Assembly: GCF_900188095.1 (NCBI RefSeq)
Contig: NZ_FZOT01000004.1
Location: forward strand, 270,933-334,932
Source: Noviherbaspirillum humi
Lineage (GTDB): Bacteria > Pseudomonadota > Gammaproteobacteria > Burkholderiales > Burkholderiaceae_D
DNA length: 64,000 nucleotides
Direction of reading: 5' to 3'
The position numbers and the translations under genes are program-made. Within the stretch, counting starts at the first letter, position 1, and each line of letters starts with the position of its first letter. Below the pieces are notes generated by a model. It saw nothing but the letters and a program-made list of their open reading frames with translations. It did no database searches and was not told where the DNA came from. This document shows, in pieces, positions 17,553-26,104 of the stretch.

Positions 17553-18820
17553 AGCGCATGACGGTCAGGCGCGGTTGCGCAGCGCTGGCGTTGCTGCTGG
17601 GCGCGGCGGCGCGGGCGCAGGACGATTATCCCGCCCTGCTGCCGCCGGAACCCGCCGTGCGCGCCGCACTGGATCGGACGCCGGAAGTGCGCGCCGCCCG
17701 CGCCCGCATCGACTTCGACAGCGCCGAATCGCGGCGCCTGCGCACCGGCGCGCATGAATGGGTGGCGCGCGCCACCGTGCAGCGCCGCACCGAGGCGGAT
17801 GGCTTGCGCTACCGCGAACAGGGCGTGGCGCTGGAGCGTCCGGTGCGCTGGTTCGGCAAGGCCGGCAAGGATGGCGCGCTGGCCGACCAGCAGCTGCAGG
17901 TGGCGCAGTTCGCCTATGCCGATGCCTGGCATGAAGCCGGCCGCGCCTTTCTGCGCTTGTGGTTCGACGCCATTCGCGAAGCGCGCGCCGCGGCCTTGCT
18001 CCAGGAGCAGGTGAAGCTGCTCGAGCAGCAGGCCGGCATCGCCGCCAAGCGGGTCAAGGCAGGCGATGCCCCGCGCATGGACATGATGCTGGCGGAGACC
18101 GAACGCGACCGCCTGCTCGCCGTTCAGCAGCAGGCGATGCAGCGCGCCGAGCGCACCAGGCTGGAGCTGGACAGCCGCTATCCCGGATTGCCCTTGGCCA
18201 TGCCGGCACAGGTGCCGGCGCCAAATGCCGACGCGACCGGCATCGAGCAATGGGTGCAGCGCATCGTCTCGGAAAACCACGAGATCGAACTGGCCGATGC
18301 CCAGGCCGCATTCGCCAGACTGGCGGCGCAGCGCCGCAGCCTGGAGCGAACGCCGGACCCGACCGTTGGCGTGCACATGATGCAGGAGCGCGACCGCCAG
18401 GAAAAGATCGTCGGCGTCACCGTTTCCATTCCCCTCCCCGGCGCCGTCCGCGCCGCCCAGGCCGACGCCAGCGCAGCCGAAGCGGCGGTGGTGGCTGAAA
18501 AAGCCCAAGGCGTACGCTTCCGCGTGCAGCGCGAGGCTGCCGCAGCGGCCATGAGCGCCCGCGCCGCCTACGACAACTGGGCAAGCCTCGCGCGGCTGGC
18601 GCAGCGCTCGCGGGACACTGCCGCGCTGCTGTCGAAAGCGTATTCGCTGGGCGAGGTAACGATAGGCGAAGCGCTGCTGGCGCGGCGCCAGTCCCTGGAG
18701 GCGGAAGCCAGCGCCGAAGCCGCCCAGGTGGAGGCCTTGCAGGCCCGGGCGGCGCTGATGCTGGATGCGCATCTGTTCTGGGAGGCGCAGGAGGATGCGC
18801 CGACCCAGTCAAGACCATGA
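17549..18820 (+). CDS. Outer-membrane efflux channel protein (CzcC/TolC family)
   Basis: 423 aa with a signal peptide (ALALLLGAAARAQ) and two related long helical hairpins rich in Ala, Glu, Gln and Arg, as in the OEP repeat of TolC-like channels. The second repeat begins near AFARLAAQRRSLERTPDPTVGV. It is the last gene of the four-gene operon and overlaps DUF3240 by 4 bases. It completes the tripartite pump. Confidence 0.88.
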   Translation: MKRMTVRRGCAALALLLGAAARAQDDYPALLPPEPAVRAALDRTPEVRAARARIDFDSAESRRLRTGAHEWVARATVQRRTEADGLRYREQGVALERPVRWFGKAGKDGALADQQLQVAQFAYADAWHEAGRAFLRLWFDAIREARAAALLQEQVKLLEQQAGIAAKRVKAGDAPRMDMMLAETERDRLLAVQQQAMQRAERTRLELDSRYPGLPLAMPAQVPAPNADATGIEQWVQRIVSENHEIELADAQAAFARLAAQRRSLERTPDPTVGVHMMQERDRQEKIVGVTVSIPLPGAVRAAQADASAAEAAVVAEKAQGVRFRVQREAAAAAMSARAAYDNWASLARLAQRSRDTAALLSKAYSLGEVTIGEALLARRQSLEAEASAEAAQVEALQARAALMLDAHLFWEAQEDAPTQSRP

Positions 18821-19031
18821 TCGAAGGGAGCCGGTGTTTGGTCATCGCATGGCGGCATACCTGCGAAGCTGGTACAAGACACGACACGGCGCGGCGAACC
18901 TGCCAGCTTACGAGCCGGCAGGAAGAAGGCCGCATCCGTTTTAGGTCTCCGGTGCAAGCACCGTCATCGCTCGCGTGGCAGCGGAATAAGCGCTGGGCGA
19001 CTGCACACTTGGCACCCTGAAAAATTTTCGA

Positions 19032-19733
19032 TCATCTCACTGCCCGTGCATGGACAGCATCGCCGCCGCATCGGGCAAGCAAGCCAGCGATAATCGACAG
19101 TACTTCCGGATGGTGCACGAGCCCCATGTGACTGACATCATCGACTGCGATGGCGTGATGGTTGTGCAATGCCGATGGAACACAACCCTGCCATGCCACC
19201 AATCCATCCGACTTGGAATAGATCGAGAAGGCAGGGACGGCGGCGACCGCATCATCATCGATTCCGTGATGGCTCGCTGGCGCGGCACCGGCGTGACGCA
19301 GCTCGGCATAAGGTGTGCCGAGCGTGATTATCTGGCGTATGTAGGCGGGATAGCGCTGCAGAAGTGCCCGGGCATACAGGCCTCCCAGGCTCCAGCCGAC
19401 GAGCGTCACCGTTCGCCCGTCCCGTTCCGCCAGCCGCCGCAATTGCGTCGCCAGCTGCGTGATCCAGGCCTCCAGGTCGCCCCCCGGAAGCTGGTTGACG
19501 CCGTGCTCCCAATCATGAACCTCGTAGTCAAGTTGCTGCAGACGTGAGCGCAGCACTGCGGTGGCGCTCCCGGAGGCGCCAAGACCGGGAAAAACGATTA
19601 CTGAATGTCCATCCCCTTTTGGCAGGAGCTCGAGCGAAAGCGCATTCCCTGCGAAAAAGTCGATCATTGAGCGCACTGGCTCGAAAGCGAACAGCATCGC
19701 TGAAGACGGCGGAATATTGGTGATATGCATAAT
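19032..19733 (-). CDS. Lipase/PGAP1-like alpha/beta hydrolase
   Basis: About 233 aa from the ATG at 19733. VIVFPGLGASGSAT holds the oxyanion loop, GWSLGG (112-117) the nucleophilic S114, and the C-terminal HMGLVHHPEV the catalytic histidine; ITLGTPY is common in lipase-like hydrolases. The reading frame is open to 19856 but the added N-terminus is AT-rich and unlike the rest, so the shorter start is preferred; neither start has a strong ribosome site. It is divergent from the phasin gene, so a role in lipid or polyester turnover is possible. Confidence 0.72.
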   Translation of the reverse strand: MMHITNIPPSSAMLFAFEPVRSMIDFFAGNALSLELLPKGDGHSVIVFPGLGASGSATAVLRSRLQQLDYEVHDWEHGVNQLPGGDLEAWITQLATQLRRLAERDGRTVTLVGWSLGGLYARALLQRYPAYIRQIITLGTPYAELRHAGAAPASHHGIDDDAVAAVPAFSIYSKSDGLVAWQGCVPSALHNHHAIAVDDVSHMGLVHHPEVLSIIAGLLARCGGDAVHARAVR

Positions 19734-19958
19734 GCTCCATGGAAGCTCGAATGAGCATTGAGTTCGGATGCCTATTATGCTGCGTCGCGGAAGAATTACG
19801 CGATATATATTTGCTGAACTATTTAAATCACCAATGAAACTCTTGGTTTGCTGCATTGCAAAAATATATATTGAACGTTCCGCTAACTGGCTTCTCTGAC
19901 CTTACGTTGGCCCCTTGTACAGATAACCGCCTGTATAAAAATTTTATTAGGAATTTTA

Positions 19959-20462
19959 ATGAATAACTTCTTTCAATCGTTCTCCTCCCCCGCAGTGAAT
20001 GCGCAGATCGAAGCGCAATTTGCGTTCTATGCCGACGTGTCGAAGAAAATGTTCGAAAGCATGCAAAAGCTGAACGAGCTCAACATACAGGTCGGGCAAA
20101 CCTTGATGGAAGAAACGCTGTCCAGCACCCGGCAGGTGATGCAGGCTGAGGATCGTATCGAGGCCTTGTCGATTGCTGCCGGCCAGGCACAGCCAACCGC
20201 AGAAAAAGTCCGTGCCTACAACCAGCACGTGCAAGCCATCCTCGCTGAAGCGCAGGTCGGCATAGCGAAGACTGCCGAAACGCATACGCCGAACGCCACC
20301 CGCACGGCTGAGGCAGTCGTCAGGGAAGTGGCGCAAAAAGCCTCCGACCAGACGGCGAAGGTGACACAGCGGCAGAAGGAAGCACTGGATAAGCTGACCA
20401 CGCCGATTCGCGGGACTGGCGAACGCAATCAGTCACCTAACGGCAGCACTCGCGCGCAATAA
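19959..20462 (+). CDS. Phasin family protein (polyhydroxyalkanoate granule)
   Basis: 167 aa, almost wholly helical and without cysteine. The N-terminal two thirds (FQSFSSPAVNAQIEAQFAF, KMFESMQKLNELNIQ, QTLMEETLSST) match the phasin pattern; the tail is Thr/Lys/Gln rich. Phasins coat PHA granules. AGGA lies a few bases before the ATG and a strong terminator follows the stop, so it is a single-gene unit. Confidence 0.88.
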   Translation: MNNFFQSFSSPAVNAQIEAQFAFYADVSKKMFESMQKLNELNIQVGQTLMEETLSSTRQVMQAEDRIEALSIAAGQAQPTAEKVRAYNQHVQAILAEAQVGIAKTAETHTPNATRTAEAVVREVAQKASDQTAKVTQRQKEALDKLTTPIRGTGERNQSPNGSTRAQ

Positions 20463-20489
20463 TCTTCCTGGAGCGCATGCATGCAAAAG

Positions 20490-20513
20490 CCGCGGCATCT
20501 GCTGCGGTTTTTT
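20490..20513 (+). terminator. Rho-independent terminator of the phasin gene
   Basis: CCGCGGC (20490-20496), loop ATCT, GCTGCGG (20501-20507) form a 7-bp stem with one G-T pair, followed by six T (20508-20513). It starts 28 bases after the phasin stop. Confidence 0.85.
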
Positions 20514-20879
20514 ATTGTGCGCGCCAAGCTTGCAACTCTTCGCGAGCAGTCGGCGGTATCCAGCGGCATAACCGCAAAGTCGGCTTTCCCGAACATGACG
20601 AATGCCTCAATCCTGGCAAGCGAATCGTGCAGCGCGGATGCAAGGCGATGAAATCGCGCCGATAGCAAGGAGTGCGATGCGCGTCTTGGACCGCAGGAAA
20701 ATAATCGTCCACATCCCGCATCTCGCCTCGCCGGCCGCTTCCAAAAATATAAATATAAATAAAGCTTGCCTTCCGGTGTCTTTAGGCCCACTCTTAATGA
20801 GTCCGATGCCGCTAACCGCCCGTCTCCGCATCGGTAAATTACGACCTTCCAGACGGTCGGTTCCGCGCAAGGAACCGCC
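20514..20879. other. Gene-free spacer
   Basis: No convincing gene on either strand. Open frames here have no ribosome site and an unlikely composition. An AT-rich block with repeated AAATAT near 20745-20765 could be part of the promoter for the next small gene. Confidence 0.5.
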
Positions 20880-21155
20880 ATGACCATACCTACCCTTGAG
20901 TACCGGGGCTTCCTCCTAAGTGCCTATTCGCAGAAGCTCTACCCGACGCACAACGATCCGTATGCGAGCGGTCCAAGGCGGTTTTCCGCCGTAGTGCGGA
21001 TCGACAGCAGCCGCATGGATGAACTCGCTGCTCAGCGCTATCAGTTGAGCTCGACGGCCAGCTTTCCGGACAACAGCGACAAGGCGATCGATCTCGCGAT
21101 GGAGTATGGGAGAGATATCATCGATGGCCGGGTTCAGGCGCTCCCGCTCAACTAA
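20880..21155 (+). CDS. Small conserved-looking hypothetical protein
   Basis: 91 aa. AAGGA lies 6 bases before the ATG. The sequence is balanced and globular: a beta-rich first half (LEYRGFLLSAYSQKLYP, RRFSAVVRIDSS) and a helical C-terminus (KAIDLAMEYGRDIIDG). No domain is recognised. First in a string of short genes, most with a ribosome site of their own. Confidence 0.7.
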   Translation: MTIPTLEYRGFLLSAYSQKLYPTHNDPYASGPRRFSAVVRIDSSRMDELAAQRYQLSSTASFPDNSDKAIDLAMEYGRDIIDGRVQALPLN

Positions 21156-21374
21156 TGCGCGTTCAGTTTTCCGGCCGCGACATCCTGGCTTGATACAGAG
21201 CTTCCTCTAACGAAGAAGGAATCTGCATTTCAGGTTCGCAGGCGAGACGCGAGCTGGAGCGTACGCAGCAGCGCATGCGACGCCCTGCCGGGCGCGCATC
21301 TGCACCAGCCGCCGGCATTTGCCGAACCGCTTCAAACTCGCCAGTAATGGTGTTTACAACCAAGAAAGCACATC

Positions 21375-21695
21375 ATGTCTCATAACAAGCAAGCCCCTCA
21401 CTGTGCGAATGCCAGCAGCTTGAGCCGCACCGCAGTGCCCTGCGAAGCCCCGGAGGCCGCTTCGACGCTTGACCATGAAAAAGTGGTCGAAAATCGGAGC
21501 AGGAAGCAACCTGGCCTGTTTTCATTTCGCAGCGATATCAGCAATCATCAGCCGCTGGACGGCTCCAGGTCCATGTTCTTCATTGATTCCACCGATTACC
21601 AGGTGCATGCCAATCTTGAGCAGCCCACGGAGGCGGAGCGACACCTGTTGGCGGATTTGAACATTCCCTACAGGGACCAATACTACCGATATTGA
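21375..21695 (+). CDS. Small hypothetical protein ending in a partial YYRY motif
   Basis: 106 aa. The N-terminal 75 residues look disordered (Ser/Ala/Glu/Lys rich). The last 23 (84-106: PTEAERHLLADLNIPYRDQ then YYRY) resemble each half of the repeat protein at 24317, cut off just after the YRY. AAGAAAG lies about 6 bases before the ATG. No known domain. Probably a diverged or shortened family member. Confidence 0.6.
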   Translation: MSHNKQAPHCANASSLSRTAVPCEAPEAASTLDHEKVVENRSRKQPGLFSFRSDISNHQPLDGSRSMFFIDSTDYQVHANLEQPTEAERHLLADLNIPYRDQYYRY

Positions 21696-21828
21696 GTGCG
21701 CAGCCTGGCTGCGAGTCATGAACAGCGTGGTGCAACTGCGTAACGAATACCCTCGACCAAACCGGATAGCCGGCAAAAGGCCGTGTCATCTGGTTTGCAC
21801 TTAATCAGTACCCACCCAAGGAAATACG

Positions 21829-21963
21829 ATGAGCAAGATCAGACAAAGCAACAAGGAATCAAAAAAGAAGCCAATCTTGACGCCGAGGGAAAAGAAGGCG
21901 GCCAAATCGGCGAAGCAGGCCAAAAGCCACGGTCCGGACCTGTCCCGGGTAATCGTCCGCTGA
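21829..21963 (+). CDS. Very small basic protein (44 aa)
   Basis: Starts MSKIRQSNKESKKKP and ends LSRVIVR. It is Lys/Arg/Ser rich with a short helix TPREKKAAKSAKQAK in the middle. AAGGA lies 6 bases before the ATG. Small basic proteins of this kind are common in Burkholderiales; I recall the type but cannot name a function. Nucleic-acid binding would suit the charge. Confidence 0.65.
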   Translation: MSKIRQSNKESKKKPILTPREKKAAKSAKQAKSHGPDLSRVIVR

Positions 21964-21972
21964 GGGGCCAAC

Positions 21973-22281
21973 GTGAAAAATCGACTGAGCACCTTGCCTG
22001 GCGGGCAGCTCGCCGCGCTTCATTGCTCCATCGTGGAGCATATGTGCAGACTGCACAATGCAATGTTCAGCGGTTTTTACGCGCATTACCTGATTCGAAG
22101 CGGTGCGCAACATTTACCTGAAGCGCATCGCGACGGCGTGCCGGAAAGCGACGATCTGCGTCGCGAGCATACGCTTGACGAGGCATTGATGGAATCTTTT
22201 CCGGCAAGCGATCCGGTCGCAATTAGCCTTGGGCGAGTCACCCCCAAGAAGACCCGCGCCATAGCGGCAGACGGAAGCTGA
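21973..22281 (+). CDS. Small protein with ESFPASDP motif
   Basis: 102 aa from a GTG at 21973, with GAGGGG 5 bases upstream and 9 bases after the previous stop. The C-terminal part HTLDEALMESFPASDPVAIS is a motif seen in many short proteobacterial proteins of unknown role. The N-terminal half (HCSIVEHMCRLHNAMF) is not familiar, so a shorter form beginning further in cannot be excluded. Confidence 0.6.
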   Translation: MKNRLSTLPGGQLAALHCSIVEHMCRLHNAMFSGFYAHYLIRSGAQHLPEAHRDGVPESDDLRREHTLDEALMESFPASDPVAISLGRVTPKKTRAIAADGS

Positions 22282-22359
22282 TTCCCGGCTACCGAAGCGC
22301 ATTTCCGCAATACGAGGATTCGCCGTATCGCCGAACCCTCATTTCCAAGGAGCGCTGCC

Positions 22360-22851
22360 ATGAACTTCTACCGGCTGGCGAAAGTGGTGAAACGCAATGA
22401 CGCGCTTCCCATTGCAAGTAAGATGTTTGTCACCGACGCCGATATCAAGCGCCGGTGTGAACACGCACTGGAAAAAATAAAGGCAAGCAGGGACCTGGAG
22501 GTCACGGTCATGGTGACGTCCGGATGGGTAATGCTGTCGGGTACCGTTGCCCATGGCGGCGAGCGCTGGGCAGCAGAGGAAGCCGTCAGCAGCGTTCCTG
22601 GTGTCCTCGGAGTCAACGCTCAGATCCGCGTGCGGAATCTGGACCTGGAAGACGAGGTCAGGGGAAACGTCAGCATCGCCTTGGCTGATGAAGCCTGCCC
22701 TGCCCCGGCTGATGTTGGCGTCAAGGTCGAGCAGAAGCGGGCTACGCTGAGCGGATTCGTGCATTCCCCGGCTCAACGGCGCGCTGCCAGGAATGCTGCC
22801 GAGTCGACGCAGGGAATCAAGGAAGTCATCGATGACATCCTACTGATCTAA
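22360..22851 (+). CDS. BON-domain protein, two BON repeats
   Basis: 163 aa with AAGGAG ahead of the ATG. Two BON domains: residues about 25-92 around VTSGWVMLSGTV, and about 96-160 around VEQKRATLSGFV, each with the alpha-beta-beta-alpha-beta layout and the LSG turn. No signal peptide is seen, so unlike OsmY it is probably cytosolic. BON domains bind phospholipid or sit in osmotic-stress proteins. Confidence 0.85.
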   Translation: MNFYRLAKVVKRNDALPIASKMFVTDADIKRRCEHALEKIKASRDLEVTVMVTSGWVMLSGTVAHGGERWAAEEAVSSVPGVLGVNAQIRVRNLDLEDEVRGNVSIALADEACPAPADVGVKVEQKRATLSGFVHSPAQRRAARNAAESTQGIKEVIDDILLI

Positions 22852-23048
22852 CAGCGGAAGATTCTCCGCAGCGCTGCGAATGGAATCGGCTCTGCCTGGC
22901 CGAAATCCGGTCGACGGCAATGACGGCTTTGACCGGCGCGGGCTGGTGGTCGATGTCTCGGATTTTGCAGATTTGTTGAGCACCTCTAGGGCGTCGCCGT
23001 CGGATTTTCTGTGACTGATGTGTAGCTAGTGCTAGTGAGGCGGTGAAA

Positions 23049-23528
23049 ATGATCAGCATCCTGGTTTCAATGGACGAAAGAGTCGCATGCGAGGCAATTG
23101 GTCAGGCGGCTAGCCTTGGCATGACCTTCAGTGAATACGCTGAATGGCGTTTGAGCTTTCCGCTTGATCAATCTATCAGCACCCAGCCGGCGGAATCGCA
23201 GCAAACCGCCACAGAGATAGCCGAAGAGATATTTCTCTATGCGCTTGACAAGCCTGTCAGCGCGATCGGGAAAGAAGGCGCACGCGAAAGCAACGAGTAC
23301 CTGGTTGAGGCGCTTTACAAGCAAAAGCCTTTCACGACAGATTGGAACGAACTTGACCATGGTATTCGAGCCATGATTGGAAAAGCATTCAAGCGGCGGG
23401 TTGACGAACAATCCGTAAGCCACGCCGCCATGAGTGAACCAAAAAATAATTCGCCGAAGGTTGTATTCGTCAGGCGCAGTCCGCATAACCAGGCCATCTA
23501 TCTGACAAAAGACGTCCAAAGGCGCTAA
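23049..23528 (+). CDS. Hypothetical protein
   Basis: 159 aa from the ATG at 23049 (a GTG two codons earlier is in frame; GAGG lies upstream of both). The N-terminus MISILVSMDERVACEAIGQAASLGMT reads as a strand-helix start; the middle NEYLVEALYKQKPFTTDWNE and KAFKRRVDEQ is helical. No domain recognised. The opposite strand is also open but gives an unlikely protein. Confidence 0.6.
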   Translation: MISILVSMDERVACEAIGQAASLGMTFSEYAEWRLSFPLDQSISTQPAESQQTATEIAEEIFLYALDKPVSAIGKEGARESNEYLVEALYKQKPFTTDWNELDHGIRAMIGKAFKRRVDEQSVSHAAMSEPKNNSPKVVFVRRSPHNQAIYLTKDVQRR

Positions 23529-23858
23529 GTGTCGAGCAGTTGCGGCTTGATTTAATGGCAACACCTTGTCAACCAGCGGGCGCGCAAGCGATGGCGTAAC
23601 CCCATGCGGGGCGTTTAGCGAGCGTTTTCTCTGCAACGAATAAAAACCGGTTTTCACACAGGTTGATGCTGCGGATTTTCGGCACAGTGCTTGAAAAAAC
23701 CAGGAGTGCCGCCAGCTCAGCTTATTGTTGCAAATTGTTTCAAACCGGCGTACAACCAATAATCGGTACCCTTCTATTTCGGTTGGCCCAGACGAAGCAC
23801 CGTCGGCCCGCACCTGCTTACCGGCGCGCTTACCCACCAGCGGTCAGGAGATGAAGCC
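23529..23858. other. Gene-free spacer
   Basis: 330 bp with no supported gene. Contains a polypyrimidine-rich stretch and presumably the promoter of the small gene at 23859. Confidence 0.45.
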
Positions 23859-24167
23859 ATGAGCGCCTTCAGTGACAATCCGATTGTCATGCAGCTCGGG
23901 AAGGTTGGACTGTTCAGGGAGTGGCTTAAAGATAGTGCTTTTGACTACCGTATTGGCGCCATCGACATCATCGAACGCCAGGATGGAAGCGAGGAGCTGA
24001 CCTTCGACTTGAACCGAGGTGACAGCCTCGTTTCGACGTTCGACTCCGTCGATGCAGCGCTGAGGTTCCTGGCGGATCCCATGCTCACCAGCGCCTTCGA
24101 AAATTACCTCCACGGCTTCACGCGTAAGCGCTTGGGCCGTCTCCAAGATCCCGTGGGAAAAATATAG
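23859..24167 (+). CDS. Small hypothetical protein
   Basis: 102 aa; GGAG 8 bases before the ATG. Order: helix (QLGKVGLFREWLKDS), strands (FDYRIGAIDIIE, SEELTFDLNRGDSLVSTF), helix (VDAALRFLADPML), ending in a basic tail. Well-formed globular sequence, no known domain. Confidence 0.65.
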   Translation: MSAFSDNPIVMQLGKVGLFREWLKDSAFDYRIGAIDIIERQDGSEELTFDLNRGDSLVSTFDSVDAALRFLADPMLTSAFENYLHGFTRKRLGRLQDPVGKI

Positions 24168-24316
24168 CTTCCGCATAACGCAGGATGTGCCGGCAATTCA
24201 GAAGACAAACGCCTGCAGGGAAGCCGCGATGGTCCGTTCTCCTCGCGTTTCGGTGAACGGAGTTGGCCGAAACGCGCGCATTCGTCCCGTGAACGCAGCC
24301 CCAAGGAGTAGAGGCA

Positions 24317-24649
24317 ATGATCGCCCCGCACACCCCTTCCAGCGCCGACATTGCGCTGATGTCGGAACTCGGAATTCGATTCGACGGTCGAGATTATCGT
24401 TATCGGGAGTACCGCTACGAGCAATTGAAGGACGCGATCAACTATGCCCGACTCGAGCAAAAGGAGTCGAATCATCGCCCACCGCCGGAAATGGCGCCGG
24501 TATGGGTTCCTCCTGAAATGCCGACGGCAGAAGAGCTGAGACGGATGGATGAATTCGGCGTGACCTTCGATGGCAGGTACTACCACTATGCCGAGTTTCG
24601 GTATGACCGCTTGGCGGATGCCGTCAAGTACGCGGCCCTGACACGTTGA
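24317..24649 (+). CDS. Tandem-repeat small protein with FDGR/YRY motifs
   Basis: 110 aa with AAGGAG ahead of the ATG. It is an internal duplication: residues 9-46 and 70-107 share the pattern E-x-x-x-M-(S/D)-E-(L/F)-G-(I/V)-x-F-D-G-R-x-Y-x-Y-x-E-(Y/F)-R-Y-x-x-L-x-D-A-x-x-Y-A. FDGR lies at 22-25 and 84-87. A Pro-rich linker (PPPEMAPVWVPPEMP) joins the copies. The protein at 21375 ends with a shortened version. Family unknown to me; the aromatic and charged pattern suggests a compact fold that binds a polymer or nucleic acid, but that is a guess. Confidence 0.75.
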   Translation: MIAPHTPSSADIALMSELGIRFDGRDYRYREYRYEQLKDAINYARLEQKESNHRPPPEMAPVWVPPEMPTAEELRRMDEFGVTFDGRYYHYAEFRYDRLADAVKYAALTR

Positions 24650-24759
24650 CCTACCCGATGCCGCAGTCCCAGGCCCGCCGCACTTGAGCATGCGCGGAAG
24701 TGACTATTCTCGGAAGCGAAAGCGCGCCGTGGACCAGCAGTGCTTCAAGCAATCGGTCA

Positions 24760-25059
24760 TCATGGCGATTGGACGTCTCCCGGCGCTCTGACGATTGCAT
24801 GCAAGGCGCTGCTTACATCGGCCTCGATTGACTGTACCCAATATCCTGCAGCGTCCAATCGCTTGAGCATCGCGACGTATTCGGCAATGCCCTCGACCCC
24901 GATCAAGCGATAGATCTGGCCGGCTTCGTTTTCGACCCCAAGCCACATGACAGATCCCTGGCTAGCCTCATGCTCCTTATGAAGGCCGAAAAGGCGTGTC
25001 AGCGCATTGTCTGAGTCAGGTTGCTGGCAGCTCTGAATAAGTATCGTTGTGATGTTCAT
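24760..25059 (-). CDS. Small hypothetical protein
   Basis: 99 aa, the only minus-strand member of this small-gene group. VMWLGVENEAGQIYRLIGVEG and MLKRLDAAGYWVQSIEADVS look like a globular alpha/beta protein. The ribosome site before 25059 is weak. No domain recognised. Confidence 0.55.
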   Translation of the reverse strand: MNITTILIQSCQQPDSDNALTRLFGLHKEHEASQGSVMWLGVENEAGQIYRLIGVEGIAEYVAMLKRLDAAGYWVQSIEADVSSALHAIVRAPGDVQSP

Positions 25060-26104
25060 CGTCGTTAAGCGTCATCCGACTCGGCAACCACATTTCCATG
25101 GCCAGGTGAAACTGGTTGGAACAGGATCCTCACCTGCGGAACAAGTAGTCAAGTGCGCCGAATGCAGTGCCGTATGGAGATGGCTGGATTTTCTCTTACT
25201 GGCCCGTTAATGGCCGAACTGGATAGGCAAGCTCTGGAAAGCAAGCGCTCAATTCCCTTGGGAGCGACACTATTGACCAAGTTATCGGAAGCCGGTCGAC
25301 TTGAGGCAGGCCTTGTCGGGTTGCCTCTGTCAGCCCCCGCAGGGAATCGAAGCTCTTATATTTTCATTTTTTGCGGAGTTACGAAATTATGGCATTTGGA
25401 AAAACGAAGCCGCCGGTGCACAGCATTACGATTACATGCCATGTATAAGTCCATCTTTCCTTGCCAGTCATCACTCCCCATGCCTTCACGGGAGGGTCTT
25501 GCTTAACTTCGGAGGGTTCCGCTTGCATCGGGATCGGTTTCGGCGTTTCCATAGTTGGCTCCAGCCAGTTGAAGTGACACTTCGCTCATGCCGGTCATAT
25601 GCTGAGAGGTGTACACCTAAGGTCACTATAGGCTCATTTCAAAGTTGTGCCTGAGCTTATGAAACTATTTTTGTTATTCGCCGGTTGATCTCATGCCTGT
25701 GACATGCCTCGACGCCGCCACGAATCAGGTATTGGGTCAACCGTGCCGCACACGCGGCCATCTCCATGTTCGTCGCCGGAAGCTAGCCGCCCGATACTTG
25801 TGGTGGGTGTTTTCCACCACCGCCATGGATAGGGTTTAACTGTGCTCGGCTGCACCATCGTAGATGAACGCACTGGTGAAGCTTGCTGGCAAGTGATCAC
25901 GGCCCATGCACGATCCACCGTCGGTCAATCCAAAGCCGCCGGGGTTTTATTTGCTTTACGACCGTTGAAATGGCGCTGCGGCTAGTCGGCGAGCAGACAA
26001 GGCGGTGAATCCACGCCGCTGCCCATAGGTATTTTCTGAGTTGAACGCCGCTCTGCCAGAGAGCAGCGGCGCCGATCGACGTCAACGCTTCCCTGGTCTT
26101 CTGA
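25060..26104. other. Gene-free stretch of about 1 kb
   Basis: Only short, unlikely open frames. Composition is lower in GC than both flanks and no recognisable transposase fragment could be read in any frame. It may be decayed DNA at the edge of the small-gene island. A tiny frame near 25760-25650 on the minus strand is too weak to call. Confidence 0.5.

Noticed and set aside
20429..20887. Minus-strand frame over the phasin terminator
   Set aside because: It crosses the terminator hairpin and has no ribosome site or sensible composition.
23067..23837. 256-codon minus-strand frame opposite the gene at 23049
   Set aside because: Reads as random (many isolated Cys, Arg, Phe runs), no start signal; the plus-strand frame has a globular pattern.
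25691..26085. Possible transposase remnant on the minus strand
   Set aside because: Fragments such as a WRWW stretch were suggestive but no DDE motif or inverted repeats could be found.
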